In this document: piece after piece, positions 33,155 to 41,466 of the stretch
Layout of the letters: each line of letters starts with the position of its first letter
How positions within the stretch are numbered: the first letter of the stretch is position 1
Assembly: GCA_964451325.1 (NCBI GenBank)
Contig: CAYVHO010000013.1
Span: 1 to 64,000, forward strand
Source of the DNA: JAADHI01 sp964451325
GTDB taxonomy: Bacteria > Nitrospirota > Nitrospiria > SBBL01 > JAADHI01
Length of the DNA stretch: 64,000 nt
Reading direction: 5' to 3'
Notes under the pieces: generated by a model
Database searches by the model: none
The model's input: only the letters and a program-made list of their open reading frames with translations
Told to the model about the DNA's origin: nothing
Position numbers and translations under genes: made by a program

Positions 33155-34186
33155 ATGTCTCAAGACGCTTATAAAAATGCAGGCGTAGATATCGAAGCGG
33201 GAAATGAAGTGGTCCAGGGGATTAAACCCTGGGTGAAATCGACCCTGCGTCCCGAGGTTTTGAGTGGGCTTGGCGGGTTTTCCGGACTTTTTTCTTTAGG
33301 AACGAAAAAATACAAACATCCCGTGCTTGTTTCGGGAACGGATGGTGTCGGAACAAAACTCCGCATTGCCTTTTTGACGGGGCGACATGATACCGTCGGC
33401 ATCGACCTTGTGGCCATGTGTGTGAATGACGTCATTGTTTCGGGTGCGGAACCCCTTTTCTTTTTAGATTATTTTGCGACGGGCAAACTTCAGCCTAAGG
33501 TGACCCTCGAAGTGATTAAGGGCATCAGCATCGGATGCCGTGAGGCGGGTTGTGCCCTCATTGGCGGGGAAACGGCCGAGATGCCTGCCTCCTATCCTCC
33601 TGGTGAATACGATCTGGCGGGCTTTTCTGTCGGTGTTGTTGATAAAAAAAACATTATTGATGGGCGAAAAATTAAAGCAAAAGATGTACTGATTGGATTG
33701 GCATCCTCCGGACTTCACAGCAATGCTTTTTCTTTGGCCCGACAAATTTTGTTTGAAAAAGCGGGTTTGTCTGTGGAGGATCATTTACCAGAGTTCTCTA
33801 CATCACTGGGAGAGGTCTTGTTGACCCCGACACGGATTTATGTGAAAGCCATCCGTCGTTTGCTCAAACGAATTCCCTTAAAAGGCATTGCACATATTAC
33901 GGGAGGTGGCATTACGGATAATCTGCCTCGTATTTTTCCTGAAGGTCTGTCGGCAAAAGTCATGCCCGCGCGCTGGCAATTGCCCCCTATTTTTAAGATT
34001 CTGGAGGAGAAAGGCGAGCTTGATCCCGTCGAGATGCTCGCAACCTTTAATATGGGTATTGGTATGGTTGTCGTGCTTGCTCCGGGTGATGTAAAGCCTG
34101 CCCTGGGTATTCTTAAACGGCTTGGTCAAGATGCCACTGTGATTGGGGAGATGATTCCAGGTCGGGGTCAGGTGGTCTATGCCTGA
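33155..34186 (+). CDS. purM: Phosphoribosylformylglycinamidine cyclo-ligase
   Basis: 343 residues, normal for PurM, which closes the imidazole ring (FGAM to AIR) in purine synthesis using ATP. Motifs: VSGTDGVGTKLRIAF, GIDLVAMCVNDVIVSGAEPL, GCALIGGETAEMPASYPPG and ITGGGITDNLPRIFP. AAGGAAAA precedes the ATG. It overlaps purN by eight bases, the usual purM-purN arrangement. Confidence 0.96.
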   Translation: MSQDAYKNAGVDIEAGNEVVQGIKPWVKSTLRPEVLSGLGGFSGLFSLGTKKYKHPVLVSGTDGVGTKLRIAFLTGRHDTVGIDLVAMCVNDVIVSGAEPLFFLDYFATGKLQPKVTLEVIKGISIGCREAGCALIGGETAEMPASYPPGEYDLAGFSVGVVDKKNIIDGRKIKAKDVLIGLASSGLHSNAFSLARQILFEKAGLSVEDHLPEFSTSLGEVLLTPTRIYVKAIRRLLKRIPLKGIAHITGGGITDNLPRIFPEGLSAKVMPARWQLPPIFKILEEKGELDPVEMLATFNMGIGMVVVLAPGDVKPALGILKRLGQDATVIGEMIPGRGQVVYA

Positions 34187-34808
34187 AAAGCCGCTGATTC
34201 TGGGGGTGCTGGCTTCTGGCCGTGGCAGTAATGTGCAAGCCTTGATTGATGCTATTGAGCGCGGAGTCCTTTCTGCACGCATTGCTGTTGTGATTAGCAA
34301 TAAGGAAGACGCCTCGGTGCTTGTGCGGGCAAAAAAAAAGGGCATCCCCACTTTTTTTTGTGATCCGAAGTCCGTGGACAGTCGAGCCTCCTATGATGGT
34401 CTTTTGTGTGAAACCCTACAAAAACATCAAGTCGAGCTACTTATTTTAGCAGGATATATGCGCCTACTTACGAAGGTTTTAGTGGCGCCTTATCGTGAGC
34501 GCATTATCAATATTCACCCCAGTTTATTGCCTGCTTTTCCGGGTTTGCAGGCCCATAGGCAAGCCATCGATTATGGGGTTAAGGTGAGTGGCTGTACGGT
34601 TCACTTCGTGGACGAAAAAATGGATCATGGCCCGGTGATTGCGCAGGCCAGTGTTCCGGTAAAACAAGACGATACGGCGTCGAGTCTGGCGGCGCGTATT
34701 CTCCAGGAGGAACATCGTCTTTTTCCAAAAGTGATACAATGGTATGCAGAGAAGCGACTACGTATAGAAGGCAGACGTGTGTTGCTTGTTCCAGAAGCTG
34801 TGAAATAG
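34179..34808 (+). CDS. purN: Phosphoribosylglycinamide formyltransferase
   Basis: 209 residues, the folate-dependent GAR transformylase. Motifs: LGVLASGRGSNVQALIDAI, LILAGYMRLL, then INIHPSLLPAFPGLQAHRQA containing the catalytic Asn-His pair, and GCTVHFVDEKMDHGPVIAQ with the catalytic Asp. The start codon is inside the end of purM (ATG at 34179), so translation is coupled. Confidence 0.96.
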   Translation: MPEKPLILGVLASGRGSNVQALIDAIERGVLSARIAVVISNKEDASVLVRAKKKGIPTFFCDPKSVDSRASYDGLLCETLQKHQVELLILAGYMRLLTKVLVAPYRERIINIHPSLLPAFPGLQAHRQAIDYGVKVSGCTVHFVDEKMDHGPVIAQASVPVKQDDTASSLAARILQEEHRLFPKVIQWYAEKRLRIEGRRVLLVPEAVK

Positions 34809-34818
34809 AGGCCTTGTC

Positions 34819-35358
34819 ATGATTTGTCCCGTCTGTGGTTGCCAGCAGCGAAAGGCTGATGTCTGTGTTCAGTGTCATGCCCCGCTCTTTGCAAAAGTGG
34901 TTAAATCCGAAGGTTCTGAATTGCCCAGAGAGGAAGTCGTTTCCGACTCGGACATCTCTCAACCTCTAGTACGTAGGTCTCCCAAGCAGCCAGATCGTGC
35001 AAAAGTCGTCGTATCTCCACCTGAAAAAAAAACAAGCGCCGCAAAAAAAACGACGGCTTCTATTTTGGTGACGACCACGCAACGTGTTGAAGGCAGGCGT
35101 ATCGCTAAATATTATGGTTTGATTCACACCGATGTTTTAATTGATGCGCGTGAACCTGCTTCGGCGGCATCTCGTGTTGAGATGCATCGTAAGCAGATAA
35201 AATCAGGGGTGCTTGAGGCGATGAAGGATCTACGGCAGGAAGCGTCCCTTCTGAAAGCCAATGCCGTTGTGGCGACAAGCTTCGATTACCAACGGATCGA
35301 TTCCAAAACCTTATTGCTTTCTGTTATCGGTACGGCAGTATTTTTGAAAGATCATTAA
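34819..35358 (+). CDS. YbjQ/UPF0145-family protein with N-terminal zinc ribbon
   Basis: 179 residues. The N-terminus has two CxxC knuckles (CPVC at 3-6 and CVQC at 16-19), a small zinc ribbon. After a charged, proline- and lysine-rich linker, residues from about 80 onward match the YbjQ (heavy-metal-binding, DUF74) fold: ILVTTTQRVEGRRIAKYYGL, a helix with MKDLRQEASLLKANAVVATS and the final LLLSVIGTAVFLK. YbjQ proteins form pentamers of unknown role. The ribbon fusion is less common. It follows purN by 10 bases with GAGG before the ATG. Confidence 0.75.
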   Translation: MICPVCGCQQRKADVCVQCHAPLFAKVVKSEGSELPREEVVSDSDISQPLVRRSPKQPDRAKVVVSPPEKKTSAAKKTTASILVTTTQRVEGRRIAKYYGLIHTDVLIDAREPASAASRVEMHRKQIKSGVLEAMKDLRQEASLLKANAVVATSFDYQRIDSKTLLLSVIGTAVFLKDH

Positions 35359-35426
35359 TCGATTGTGTTTTGAGGGAAATGCCTCAATGCGCGACTCCTT
35401 CCCGGATTCTTTAAAGTATCGTATTT

Positions 35427-36530
35427 TCAATCCATCATCTTGCTCAGGCCCGTCCAGGTGCCAAACCATTTATTGCCGGATTTGTCAAAGGCAATGGAAA
35501 AGACGTTGTTATCCTGTAGGCCATCTTGTGTGGTGTAGGTTGTCCAATGTGTGCCATCAAAACGACTGACTCCGCCGTCCGTGCCTACCCAGAGAACACC
35601 CTCGTTATCAATTTCCACGACATGTACAAAATTTCCGCCTATGGTGTTGTTTCCGGCAATATAGGTCTGCCAATTTACCCCATCAAAGCGTGAAAGTCCC
35701 GCGCCCCAGGTGCCGATCCAAAGCACGTTGTTATCGTCAATGGCAATGTCCAGCACGTAGTTGGCATTGCCCATTTGATTCTCTTTCTGGTGTTGCCGAT
35801 GGTGTCCTGTCGCGCTATTTTCTTCCTGTTTGGGTCGCGCAATTTTTGCGCCGAGACCGTCTTTGTGGGTATAGCCTTTCCAAGTTAAACCATCGAAGCT
35901 GTTGAGACCCCCTTCGGTGCCAAACCAGAGCAGGCCGTTTTTATCTTTTGCGATGGCATAAACCCATTTGTCGAGCAGACCTGCTTCTTCGGTGTAGGTT
36001 ACAAAATATTCTCCGTCAAAGTAACTGGCCCCTTTCCATGTGGCGATCCACATGCCGTCGTCTTCAAAGAGGATGTCGTAAACCCAAAGATCCCCTAATC
36101 CACTGCCAGTGGGGTAAATCGTCCAGGCAGGGCCGTAAGTAATCTCTCCGCCGCCATAAGGCGTGAATGTTTGCCAACGTACTCCGTCAAAATGTGAGAG
36201 CCCTCCACCATAGGTGCCGATCCACTTATTTCTTTGTGCATCCACGGCAATTTTATAGATACCGTTTGCGAGTAGCCCTTTTGTATTGCGGTTGGTGTAG
36301 ATCTGGTATTGGTCTTGGGTTCGTGTGTCGTAGCGGATGATGCCGCTTGAAAGACCCAGCCATAAATAAGGGCCTTCAAATGCAAGGCTTTTGATGTTTG
36401 CACCTGTTTCAAAGTTCAGGAAATGGGGGGCTTTTTTGAGCAGAGGTGGTGTCGGGATATGCTGAGGCTTGTGCAGGCATCCGCTAAGATGGGATGTTAA
36501 TATTATGGATAAAAAAAGAGCGATTCTCAA
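35427..36530 (-). CDS. Propeller-repeat lipoprotein (two-component-regulator propeller type)
   Basis: 367 residues: a lipoprotein signal with lipobox HLSGC (Cys18), then regulator-propeller repeats (LWIGTWGAGLSRFDGVNWQT, LWFGTEGGLNSFDGLTWKGY, VLWVGTDGGVSRFDGTHWTT). No kinase or output domain follows. It is the paralogue of 10599-11717, with the same blade order and the same insert near residue 240, but here it is lipid-anchored. It ends facing the YbjQ-family gene and starts just before the tRNA promoter on the other strand. Confidence 0.8.
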   Translation of the reverse strand: MRIALFLSIILTSHLSGCLHKPQHIPTPPLLKKAPHFLNFETGANIKSLAFEGPYLWLGLSSGIIRYDTRTQDQYQIYTNRNTKGLLANGIYKIAVDAQRNKWIGTYGGGLSHFDGVRWQTFTPYGGGEITYGPAWTIYPTGSGLGDLWVYDILFEDDGMWIATWKGASYFDGEYFVTYTEEAGLLDKWVYAIAKDKNGLLWFGTEGGLNSFDGLTWKGYTHKDGLGAKIARPKQEENSATGHHRQHQKENQMGNANYVLDIAIDDNNVLWIGTWGAGLSRFDGVNWQTYIAGNNTIGGNFVHVVEIDNEGVLWVGTDGGVSRFDGTHWTTYTTQDGLQDNNVFSIAFDKSGNKWFGTWTGLSKMMD

Positions 36531-36559
36531 TTGACAAACCCAGAAGTAGAAGGTATTCT
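36531..36559 (+). promoter_or_regulatory. Promoter of the tRNA-Val/tRNA-Asp unit
   Basis: TTGACA (36531-36536), a 17-base spacer, TATTCT (36554-36559). Transcription would start near 36566, about 27 bases before the mature tRNA-Val. It may also read on into tolQ. Confidence 0.7.
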
Positions 36560-36592
36560 ACACGGCGATATATTGCTTTTCAAGCAATTCAT

Positions 36593-36668
36593 GGGCGGGT
36601 AGCTCAGTTGGGAGAGCGTCGGCCTTACAAGCCGGGGGTCACAGGTTCGAGCCCTGTTCCGCCTACCA
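36593..36668 (+). tRNA. tRNA-Val (anticodon TAC)
   Basis: A 76-base cloverleaf with encoded CCA. The acceptor GGGCGGG pairs with TCCGCCT (two G-T pairs), the D stem is GCTC/GAGC, the anticodon stem TCGGC/GCCGG closes loop CTTACAA, and the T arm is ACAGG-TTCGAGC-CCTGT. Confidence 0.95.
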
Positions 36669-36705
36669 GTGGCAGCAGATGGCTGTTAGAAGTTTCGTGT
36701 TTTGC

Positions 36706-36782
<77 letters not shown>

Positions 36783-36867
36783 CTCAGTCTCTTTTGGTCT
36801 TTTCATCTTTTATTTCAGGTGAAGAGACATGTCTTTAAATAACAATCCAACGACTTAGGGTTTTCTA

Positions 36868-37566
36868 ATCGATTCTTCCATTGTAGAAGCGTTTCTCGCC
36901 GCAGGTATTATTGCAAAGATTGTTCTGGGGACTTTGCTCTTGGGCTCGATTGCCTCCTGGGCAATTATTTTAAACAAGTGGCTTGCCTTTCGTCGGGTGG
37001 ATTCTGAGAATCGTCGGTTTTTAATGCTTTTTTCGAAAGCGGCGGATTTAGAGGCCATTCATCGAAAGACCCTCAAGCGAAATGGTGGCTCTCTCGCGGT
37101 CATCCTTGCTGCAGCCCTTTCAAAGATTGATGGCTTTCTTCTTAAGGGCATTGATCCCTCCACAGAAAATGATGCACTTCGTTTGTCCGTTGTTGAGCGG
37201 ACCCTTCAAGGGGCCATTCAAGATGAAATCACACATCAGGAACGTCATCTTCATGTGCTTGCGACGATTGGAAATACAGCCCCTTTTGTTGGACTTTTAG
37301 GGACAGTCTGGGGCATTATGGGCGCTTTTGAGGAAATTGGTCGACAAGGTTCTGCCAATATTGCTGTTGTTGCGCCGGGGGTTGCGGAGGCTTTGGTCAA
37401 TACGGCTGCAGGTTTGTTTGTAGCGATTCCTGCGGCAGTCGCCTATAATCTATATGTGAACCGGATTAGAAAGATGCATGTGCAATTGGATGTTTTTTCT
37501 TCTGAAGTGATTTCTTTGGTCCAAGAGAAGACAATTGAAACATCCAGTCCACAATCAGTGAGGTAG
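36868..37566 (+). CDS. tolQ: TolQ/ExbB-family proton channel protein with an abnormal start
   Basis: TolQ with TolR forms the proton-driven motor of the Tol-Pal system. The body is normal: SWAIILNKWLAFRR, LATIGNTAPFVGLLGTVWGI and ALVNTAAGLFVAIPAAVAYN. The start is not. The only ATG behind a ribosome site (36829, after AGGTGAAG) meets an in-frame TAG at 36856 after nine codons. After this stop the frame encodes a proper TolQ N-terminus (IDSSIVEAFLAAGIIAKIVL) but has no ATG, GTG or TTG until 36934, which would cut into the first membrane helix. ATC at 36868, seven bases after AGGG, gives 232 residues and is used here as the best guess. Confidence 0.82.
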   Translation: MDSSIVEAFLAAGIIAKIVLGTLLLGSIASWAIILNKWLAFRRVDSENRRFLMLFSKAADLEAIHRKTLKRNGGSLAVILAAALSKIDGFLLKGIDPSTENDALRLSVVERTLQGAIQDEITHQERHLHVLATIGNTAPFVGLLGTVWGIMGAFEEIGRQGSANIAVVAPGVAEALVNTAAGLFVAIPAAVAYNLYVNRIRKMHVQLDVFSSEVISLVQEKTIETSSPQSVR

Positions 37567-37573
37567 TTTTACG

Positions 37574-37990
37574 ATGATGTCCTCGTCTAACAAAAATCGT
37601 GAAATGATGTCGGAAATCAACATTATCCCACTTGTTGATGTGATGCTGGTTTTGTTGATTGTTTTTATGATTACAGCACCGCTCTTGTATCGGGGTATGG
37701 ACATCAAGCTTCCCAAGGCGGCAACAAACAACATTAAACCGACGGAAAGAAAGGTCTTGACTGTTGGAAAAGACCAGGCGGTTTTTCTTGATAAAGAAGA
37801 GATTGGTCTGGCGCGTTTGGAAGAACGTCTCCGGGTTTTGAAGGGGAATTCTCCTGATATTTCGCTCTATCTTCGTGCGGATCGTGATGTCCCTTACGGG
37901 GTCGTTGTCCATGTGATGGATTTAATCAAACGGGCGGGGATCGCCAAGCTTGGCATTGTCACAGAACCGGCCTCAAAAAAATCGTCCTGA
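37574..37990 (+). CDS. tolR: TolR/ExbD-family biopolymer transport protein
   Basis: 138 residues: a short cytoplasmic start, one membrane helix (VDVMLVLLIVFMITAPLLYR, holding the proton-carrying Asp in INIIPLVDVML) and a periplasmic domain with the TolR/ExbD pattern SPDISLYLRADRDVPYGVVV. With TolQ it makes the motor energising TolA. It begins seven bases after the tolQ stop, behind GAGG. Confidence 0.92.
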   Translation: MMSSSNKNREMMSEINIIPLVDVMLVLLIVFMITAPLLYRGMDIKLPKAATNNIKPTERKVLTVGKDQAVFLDKEEIGLARLEERLRVLKGNSPDISLYLRADRDVPYGVVVHVMDLIKRAGIAKLGIVTEPASKKSS

Positions 37991-38191
37991 TGTTTGTTGG
38001 TTACTCTCTTTTCAGGTGACTCCCCTTATTTTACCGAGAACGGGTCCCGATGTGTGGCCCCTCCTGTAAGTCTATTGGCGTAAAAAATAGATCGCTCGTG
38101 TTATGCTATAGGTGTCTTGAAGTTGTTGTTGTTGATTTATGTATTCGATCATGAAAAGTGCTGTCATGGTTTTTAATGAGGAGATCAGTCC

Positions 38192-39301
38192 GTGACTGCA
38201 TTACGCGGAGCTTGGTCGGTGCTTTTGCCGCGCCGCCAAGAGGGCCTTTCAAAAATGATGGCCTACTCTGTTTTTTTTCATCTCTTTTTGTTTCTATCCA
38301 TTGTTTTAAATCGGACGTTATTTTCTTCTCAGAAGACTTCTTTTGATGGATTTCAGGTGAATCTGGTTGCTTCCGGTGATGGAGGTGGCATTACGTCCGG
38401 GCGTGCGAGCGTACCACGTGTCTCAAAAAAATCTAAAAATTTGAGTCCTAAAAAATCGTCCAAGGTTCGGGTGAAAGCGCCGTCAGTAGCCAAAGAAACA
38501 AGCCCGAAAGAGCCTGTTGTGCCAAAGATGGCTCAGGCCAAGGCAGCGCCTAAAGCGCTTCCCGCTTTGACACGGGCACCCAGGCGTTCTGTGAATGCGC
38601 CTCCGCCCGAAACGGAAGATCCTGAGCGTTTACAGGAGTGGTGGAAAAAACAGAAAAAAGCCTTGAAGACGCCGAGCAAAACGCCGGGAATTAAGCCAAA
38701 AATGGGCGTTTCTGAACGTACACGCACGGCCAAAATTGACATTCAAAAGCGTCCGGCGCTTGTGCCTCCTGTTGTTTCTCCATCAAAACCCACAACAAAA
38801 ATTGAACCACAAGTAACACCAACACCGGATAAAACTGAGCCGGAAAAACAGTCCACGCCAGAGGCAGCTTCAAATCAAAGGGGTGCTTCTTCTCATGAAA
38901 ATAATGCCGAGGGTGCGGGAGCAGAAGAAGAGACAAGCGCTTCGCAGGAGGGATCCTTGCAAGCCTCTCTTGGGCCTGGTATTACGGGAATCGGGCCAGG
39001 GGGTGCAGGCGCTTCTTTTATGTTTCCCGGTTATTTGCAAAAGGTCGATCATAAAATCAGGAATCTTTGGGCGCCTCCTCCTGTGGCATCCCGAAGAGAC
39101 CGCTTAGTGATTCGGTTTGTGATTCAGAAAAATGGTGGTGTTGACAAATCCTCCGTTGAAATTACAGAGAGTTCTGGTAATATCTTTTTGGATCAAGCGG
39201 CGATACGGGCGATTCCCAAATTACTTCCTCCTCTCCCGAAAGCTTACAATGAAGATGTGCTGATTGTTTTTATGAATTTTGTTGTCAGAGAGGATTCCTA
39301 G
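38192..39301 (+). CDS. tolA: TolA/TonB-like energy-transducing protein
   Basis: 369 residues starting at GTG with GAGGAG eight bases upstream. There is one membrane helix near the N-terminus (about 28-48), then a long proline-, lysine- and glutamate-rich periplasmic stalk (about 60-280), and a C-terminal TonB-type domain (about 285-365: YLQKVDHKIRNLWAPPP, IRFVIQKNGGVDKSSVEITE, LDQAAIRAIPKLLPPLP). By position between tolR and tolB it serves as TolA, though the C-terminal domain is of the TonB family, as in many non-gammaproteobacteria. The 200-base gap before it holds no clear promoter. Confidence 0.85.
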   Translation: MTALRGAWSVLLPRRQEGLSKMMAYSVFFHLFLFLSIVLNRTLFSSQKTSFDGFQVNLVASGDGGGITSGRASVPRVSKKSKNLSPKKSSKVRVKAPSVAKETSPKEPVVPKMAQAKAAPKALPALTRAPRRSVNAPPPETEDPERLQEWWKKQKKALKTPSKTPGIKPKMGVSERTRTAKIDIQKRPALVPPVVSPSKPTTKIEPQVTPTPDKTEPEKQSTPEAASNQRGASSHENNAEGAGAEEETSASQEGSLQASLGPGITGIGPGGAGASFMFPGYLQKVDHKIRNLWAPPPVASRRDRLVIRFVIQKNGGVDKSSVEITESSGNIFLDQAAIRAIPKLLPPLPKAYNEDVLIVFMNFVVREDS

Positions 39302-39304
39302 GTT

Positions 39305-40600
39305 TTGCTGAAAAATGTTGTTCTTGTTTTAGTGGGGCTTTTTTTGAGTGTGTCCATTGCCAATGGGGCTGAGGTCTTCATGGAAATGGAGCGCTCTGGG
39401 TTCAGAAAAATTCCGCTGATGATTATGCCTTTTGGGGGTGCATCTGAACACAAAGAGGAAATGGTCATTGTTGAAAATGTCCTGCGCTCAGATCTGAAAC
39501 GCTCTCATGTATTTGAGCTGATTGAAACAAGAGATCTTGGTATTTCTGGCGACAGTACCGTCGCCCCTGGATCCTCCGTGATGGTCAAAGCAGCAAAAGC
39601 AGGGGTCTTGGCAGTCGTATGGGCCAAACTGGACACCCAGGACAATGGATGGGTGCTTGAAAGTTATGCTTATGAAACGGCCAAAGGGGATCAGGTGCTT
39701 GGGGTCAAAATTTTTGGAGGAAAGAAAAAACTGAGGAACCTGGCCCATCGGCTTTCAGATAAATTAACCCTTCATTTTACGGGAGAAAAAGGGGTGGCCC
39801 AAACTAAGGTAAGCTATATTTCTGATCTTTCGGGTCAGAAAGAAGTTTATATCATGGATTATGATGGTGCGAATAAAATGCGTTTTACCCGTGATCGCAG
39901 CATTGCTATTTCTCCCAGATGGTCGAGTGATGCTTCAAAAATTGCCTACACTTCTTATCGAAAAGGCAACCCGGATCTGTATGTGGTCGATTTGAAAACG
40001 GGTGAGCGAAAGACACTGGCTTCTTTTCCGGGGCTCAATTTTTCTCCATCTTGGTCGCCACTTGGAAATCAGCTCGCATTTGCGACGACAAAAGATGGCA
40101 ATGCTGAAATTTACTTGGTTAATTTGGACGGTACGGGATTAAAGCGTTTGACCTTTAATTCATCCGACGATCTTTCGCCTTCCTGGTCTCCCAGTGGAAA
40201 ACAAATTGCATTTACCTCTGACCGAGGGGGAGGACCCCAGATTTACATTATGGATTCCGATGGTTCGAATGTACATCGTTTGACTTTTGACGGGAATTAT
40301 AATACATCTCCTGCATGGTCGCCGAAGGGTGATTGGATTGCCTATGCCTGTCGTAACGAAGCGCGGCGTTTGAAAATTTGCGCGGATCGTTCGGATGGCT
40401 CGCAATCTATTGCAATTACAGAGAGTGGGCGGTGGGATGACGAGTCGCCGTCGTGGGCATCGAATGGAAGGGAGCTCATTTTTACATCCAGCCGCTTTGG
40501 TAAAAATCAAATTCTTTCCATTCATCTTGATGGCACGCACTTGCGTAGACTGACTTCGAATCCTGCAAATAATACCAGCCCGTCTTGGTCGCTTCGTTAA
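39305..40600 (+). CDS. tolB: Tol-Pal system beta-propeller protein TolB
   Basis: 431 residues, normal for TolB. A TTG at 39305 opens a signal peptide (VVLVLVGLFLSVSIANGA). The N-terminal alpha-beta domain (about 25-160) is followed by a six-bladed propeller with repeats such as LSPSWSPSGKQIAFTSDRGG and TSPAWSPKGDWIAYACRN. It is the periplasmic partner that binds Pal and TolA. Four bases after tolA. Confidence 0.95.
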   Translation: MLKNVVLVLVGLFLSVSIANGAEVFMEMERSGFRKIPLMIMPFGGASEHKEEMVIVENVLRSDLKRSHVFELIETRDLGISGDSTVAPGSSVMVKAAKAGVLAVVWAKLDTQDNGWVLESYAYETAKGDQVLGVKIFGGKKKLRNLAHRLSDKLTLHFTGEKGVAQTKVSYISDLSGQKEVYIMDYDGANKMRFTRDRSIAISPRWSSDASKIAYTSYRKGNPDLYVVDLKTGERKTLASFPGLNFSPSWSPLGNQLAFATTKDGNAEIYLVNLDGTGLKRLTFNSSDDLSPSWSPSGKQIAFTSDRGGGPQIYIMDSDGSNVHRLTFDGNYNTSPAWSPKGDWIAYACRNEARRLKICADRSDGSQSIAITESGRWDDESPSWASNGRELIFTSSRFGKNQILSIHLDGTHLRRLTSNPANNTSPSWSLR

Positions 40601-40672
40601 TAAAATAAGGCAGTGTTTATACAGGACAGAAAATTGAACATATCGCTCAGCTTGATTAGGGAGGACTTTTTT

Positions 40673-40732
40673 GTGAAAATGGTCGCGCAAAACAGCTGGG
40701 AGCCGTACTTCGTTTTGAAGCTGTTGCTATGA
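40673..40732 (+). CDS. Possible 19-codon ORF between tolB and pal
   Basis: A GTG at 40673 stands eight bases after GGGAGG (40659-40664) and opens a frame ending in TGA at 40732 (KMVAQNSWEPYFVLKLLL). The ribosome site is as good as those of neighbouring genes, but nothing supports expression; it may be a leader or chance. Confidence 0.25.
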   Translation: MKMVAQNSWEPYFVLKLLL

Positions 40733-40744
40733 TTGGGATATTCT
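40715..40744 (+). promoter_or_regulatory. Weak candidate promoter for pal
   Basis: TTGAAG (40715-40720), 18 bases, TATTCT (40739-40744), 40 bases before the pal ATG. An internal promoter for the second half of the Tol-Pal unit is plausible. Confidence 0.3.
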
Positions 40745-40784
40745 TTTTAATCGCGTTTAATTGATCTTAGGAGGGAATAAAAAA

Positions 40785-41408
40785 ATGTTTAAGGGTACTT
40801 CACGTTTTAAGAGAGGCCTGAGTTCGATGGTCGTTCTTTTTGTGGCGTTTGTTTTTGTCGGATGTGCCAAAAAGGTTTCCCCTGTGGGAGGTTCTGTTGG
40901 TATTGCAGGTGAGGATAAATCCTCCTCTTCAGCGTCTTCCTCTCAAGGGGAGGTGGGAAGTCGTGATATGGCGCAAGGCAATATGAATCAGGGCATGGAT
41001 AAGGGGATGACTCCTGCGGCAAAAGCGGAAGAGGAAAGAGCGGCAAAAGCTGCACAGGAAATGAGTGTGGCTCAAGTCGAATTTGCGAAGAATGTTTATT
41101 TTGATTTTGATAAATGGACGATCAGGGGTGATGCGAGAGACATGTTGACGGAAAATGCCCGTTGGTTGGTTGCAAATGTGAATGTCAAGGTTAAAATCGA
41201 AGGCCATGGCGACGAACGTGGTACAAATGAATATAACTTGGCCCTGGGTGAGCGTCGTGCGCGTTCAACCAAACGTTATTTGATGAATTTAGGGGTTCCC
41301 GACTCCCGTATTTCTTTTATCAGTTATGGGGAAGAAAAAGGGACGTGCACCGAAAAGACGGAAGGTTGTTTTCAGAAAAACCGTCGTGCACATTTTGTTG
41401 TGCAATAA
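40785..41408 (+). CDS. pal: Peptidoglycan-associated lipoprotein Pal (first copy)
   Basis: 207 residues from the ATG at 40785, ten bases after AGGAGGG; a more upstream codon at 40761 lies before that ribosome site and is rejected. Lipobox VFVGC. A serine- and alanine-rich spacer is followed by an OmpA-like domain (about 95-205): VYFDFDKWTIRGDARDML, KIEGHGDERGTNEYNLALGE, RRARSTKRYL. The TEYN-type segment binds peptidoglycan. Links the outer membrane to the wall under Tol control. Confidence 0.92.
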   Translation: MFKGTSRFKRGLSSMVVLFVAFVFVGCAKKVSPVGGSVGIAGEDKSSSSASSSQGEVGSRDMAQGNMNQGMDKGMTPAAKAEEERAAKAAQEMSVAQVEFAKNVYFDFDKWTIRGDARDMLTENARWLVANVNVKVKIEGHGDERGTNEYNLALGERRARSTKRYLMNLGVPDSRISFISYGEEKGTCTEKTEGCFQKNRRAHFVVQ

Positions 41409-41466
41409 ACGTGTTTGAAGTAGAACTATTTTGAGTCAAAAATCACAAAGAAGTCGTTCTCTTAAA

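Noticed and set aside
35370..35387. TTGAGG/CCTCAA hairpin between the YbjQ-family gene and the propeller gene
   Set aside because: Six pairs and no T-rich tail; too weak to call a terminator.
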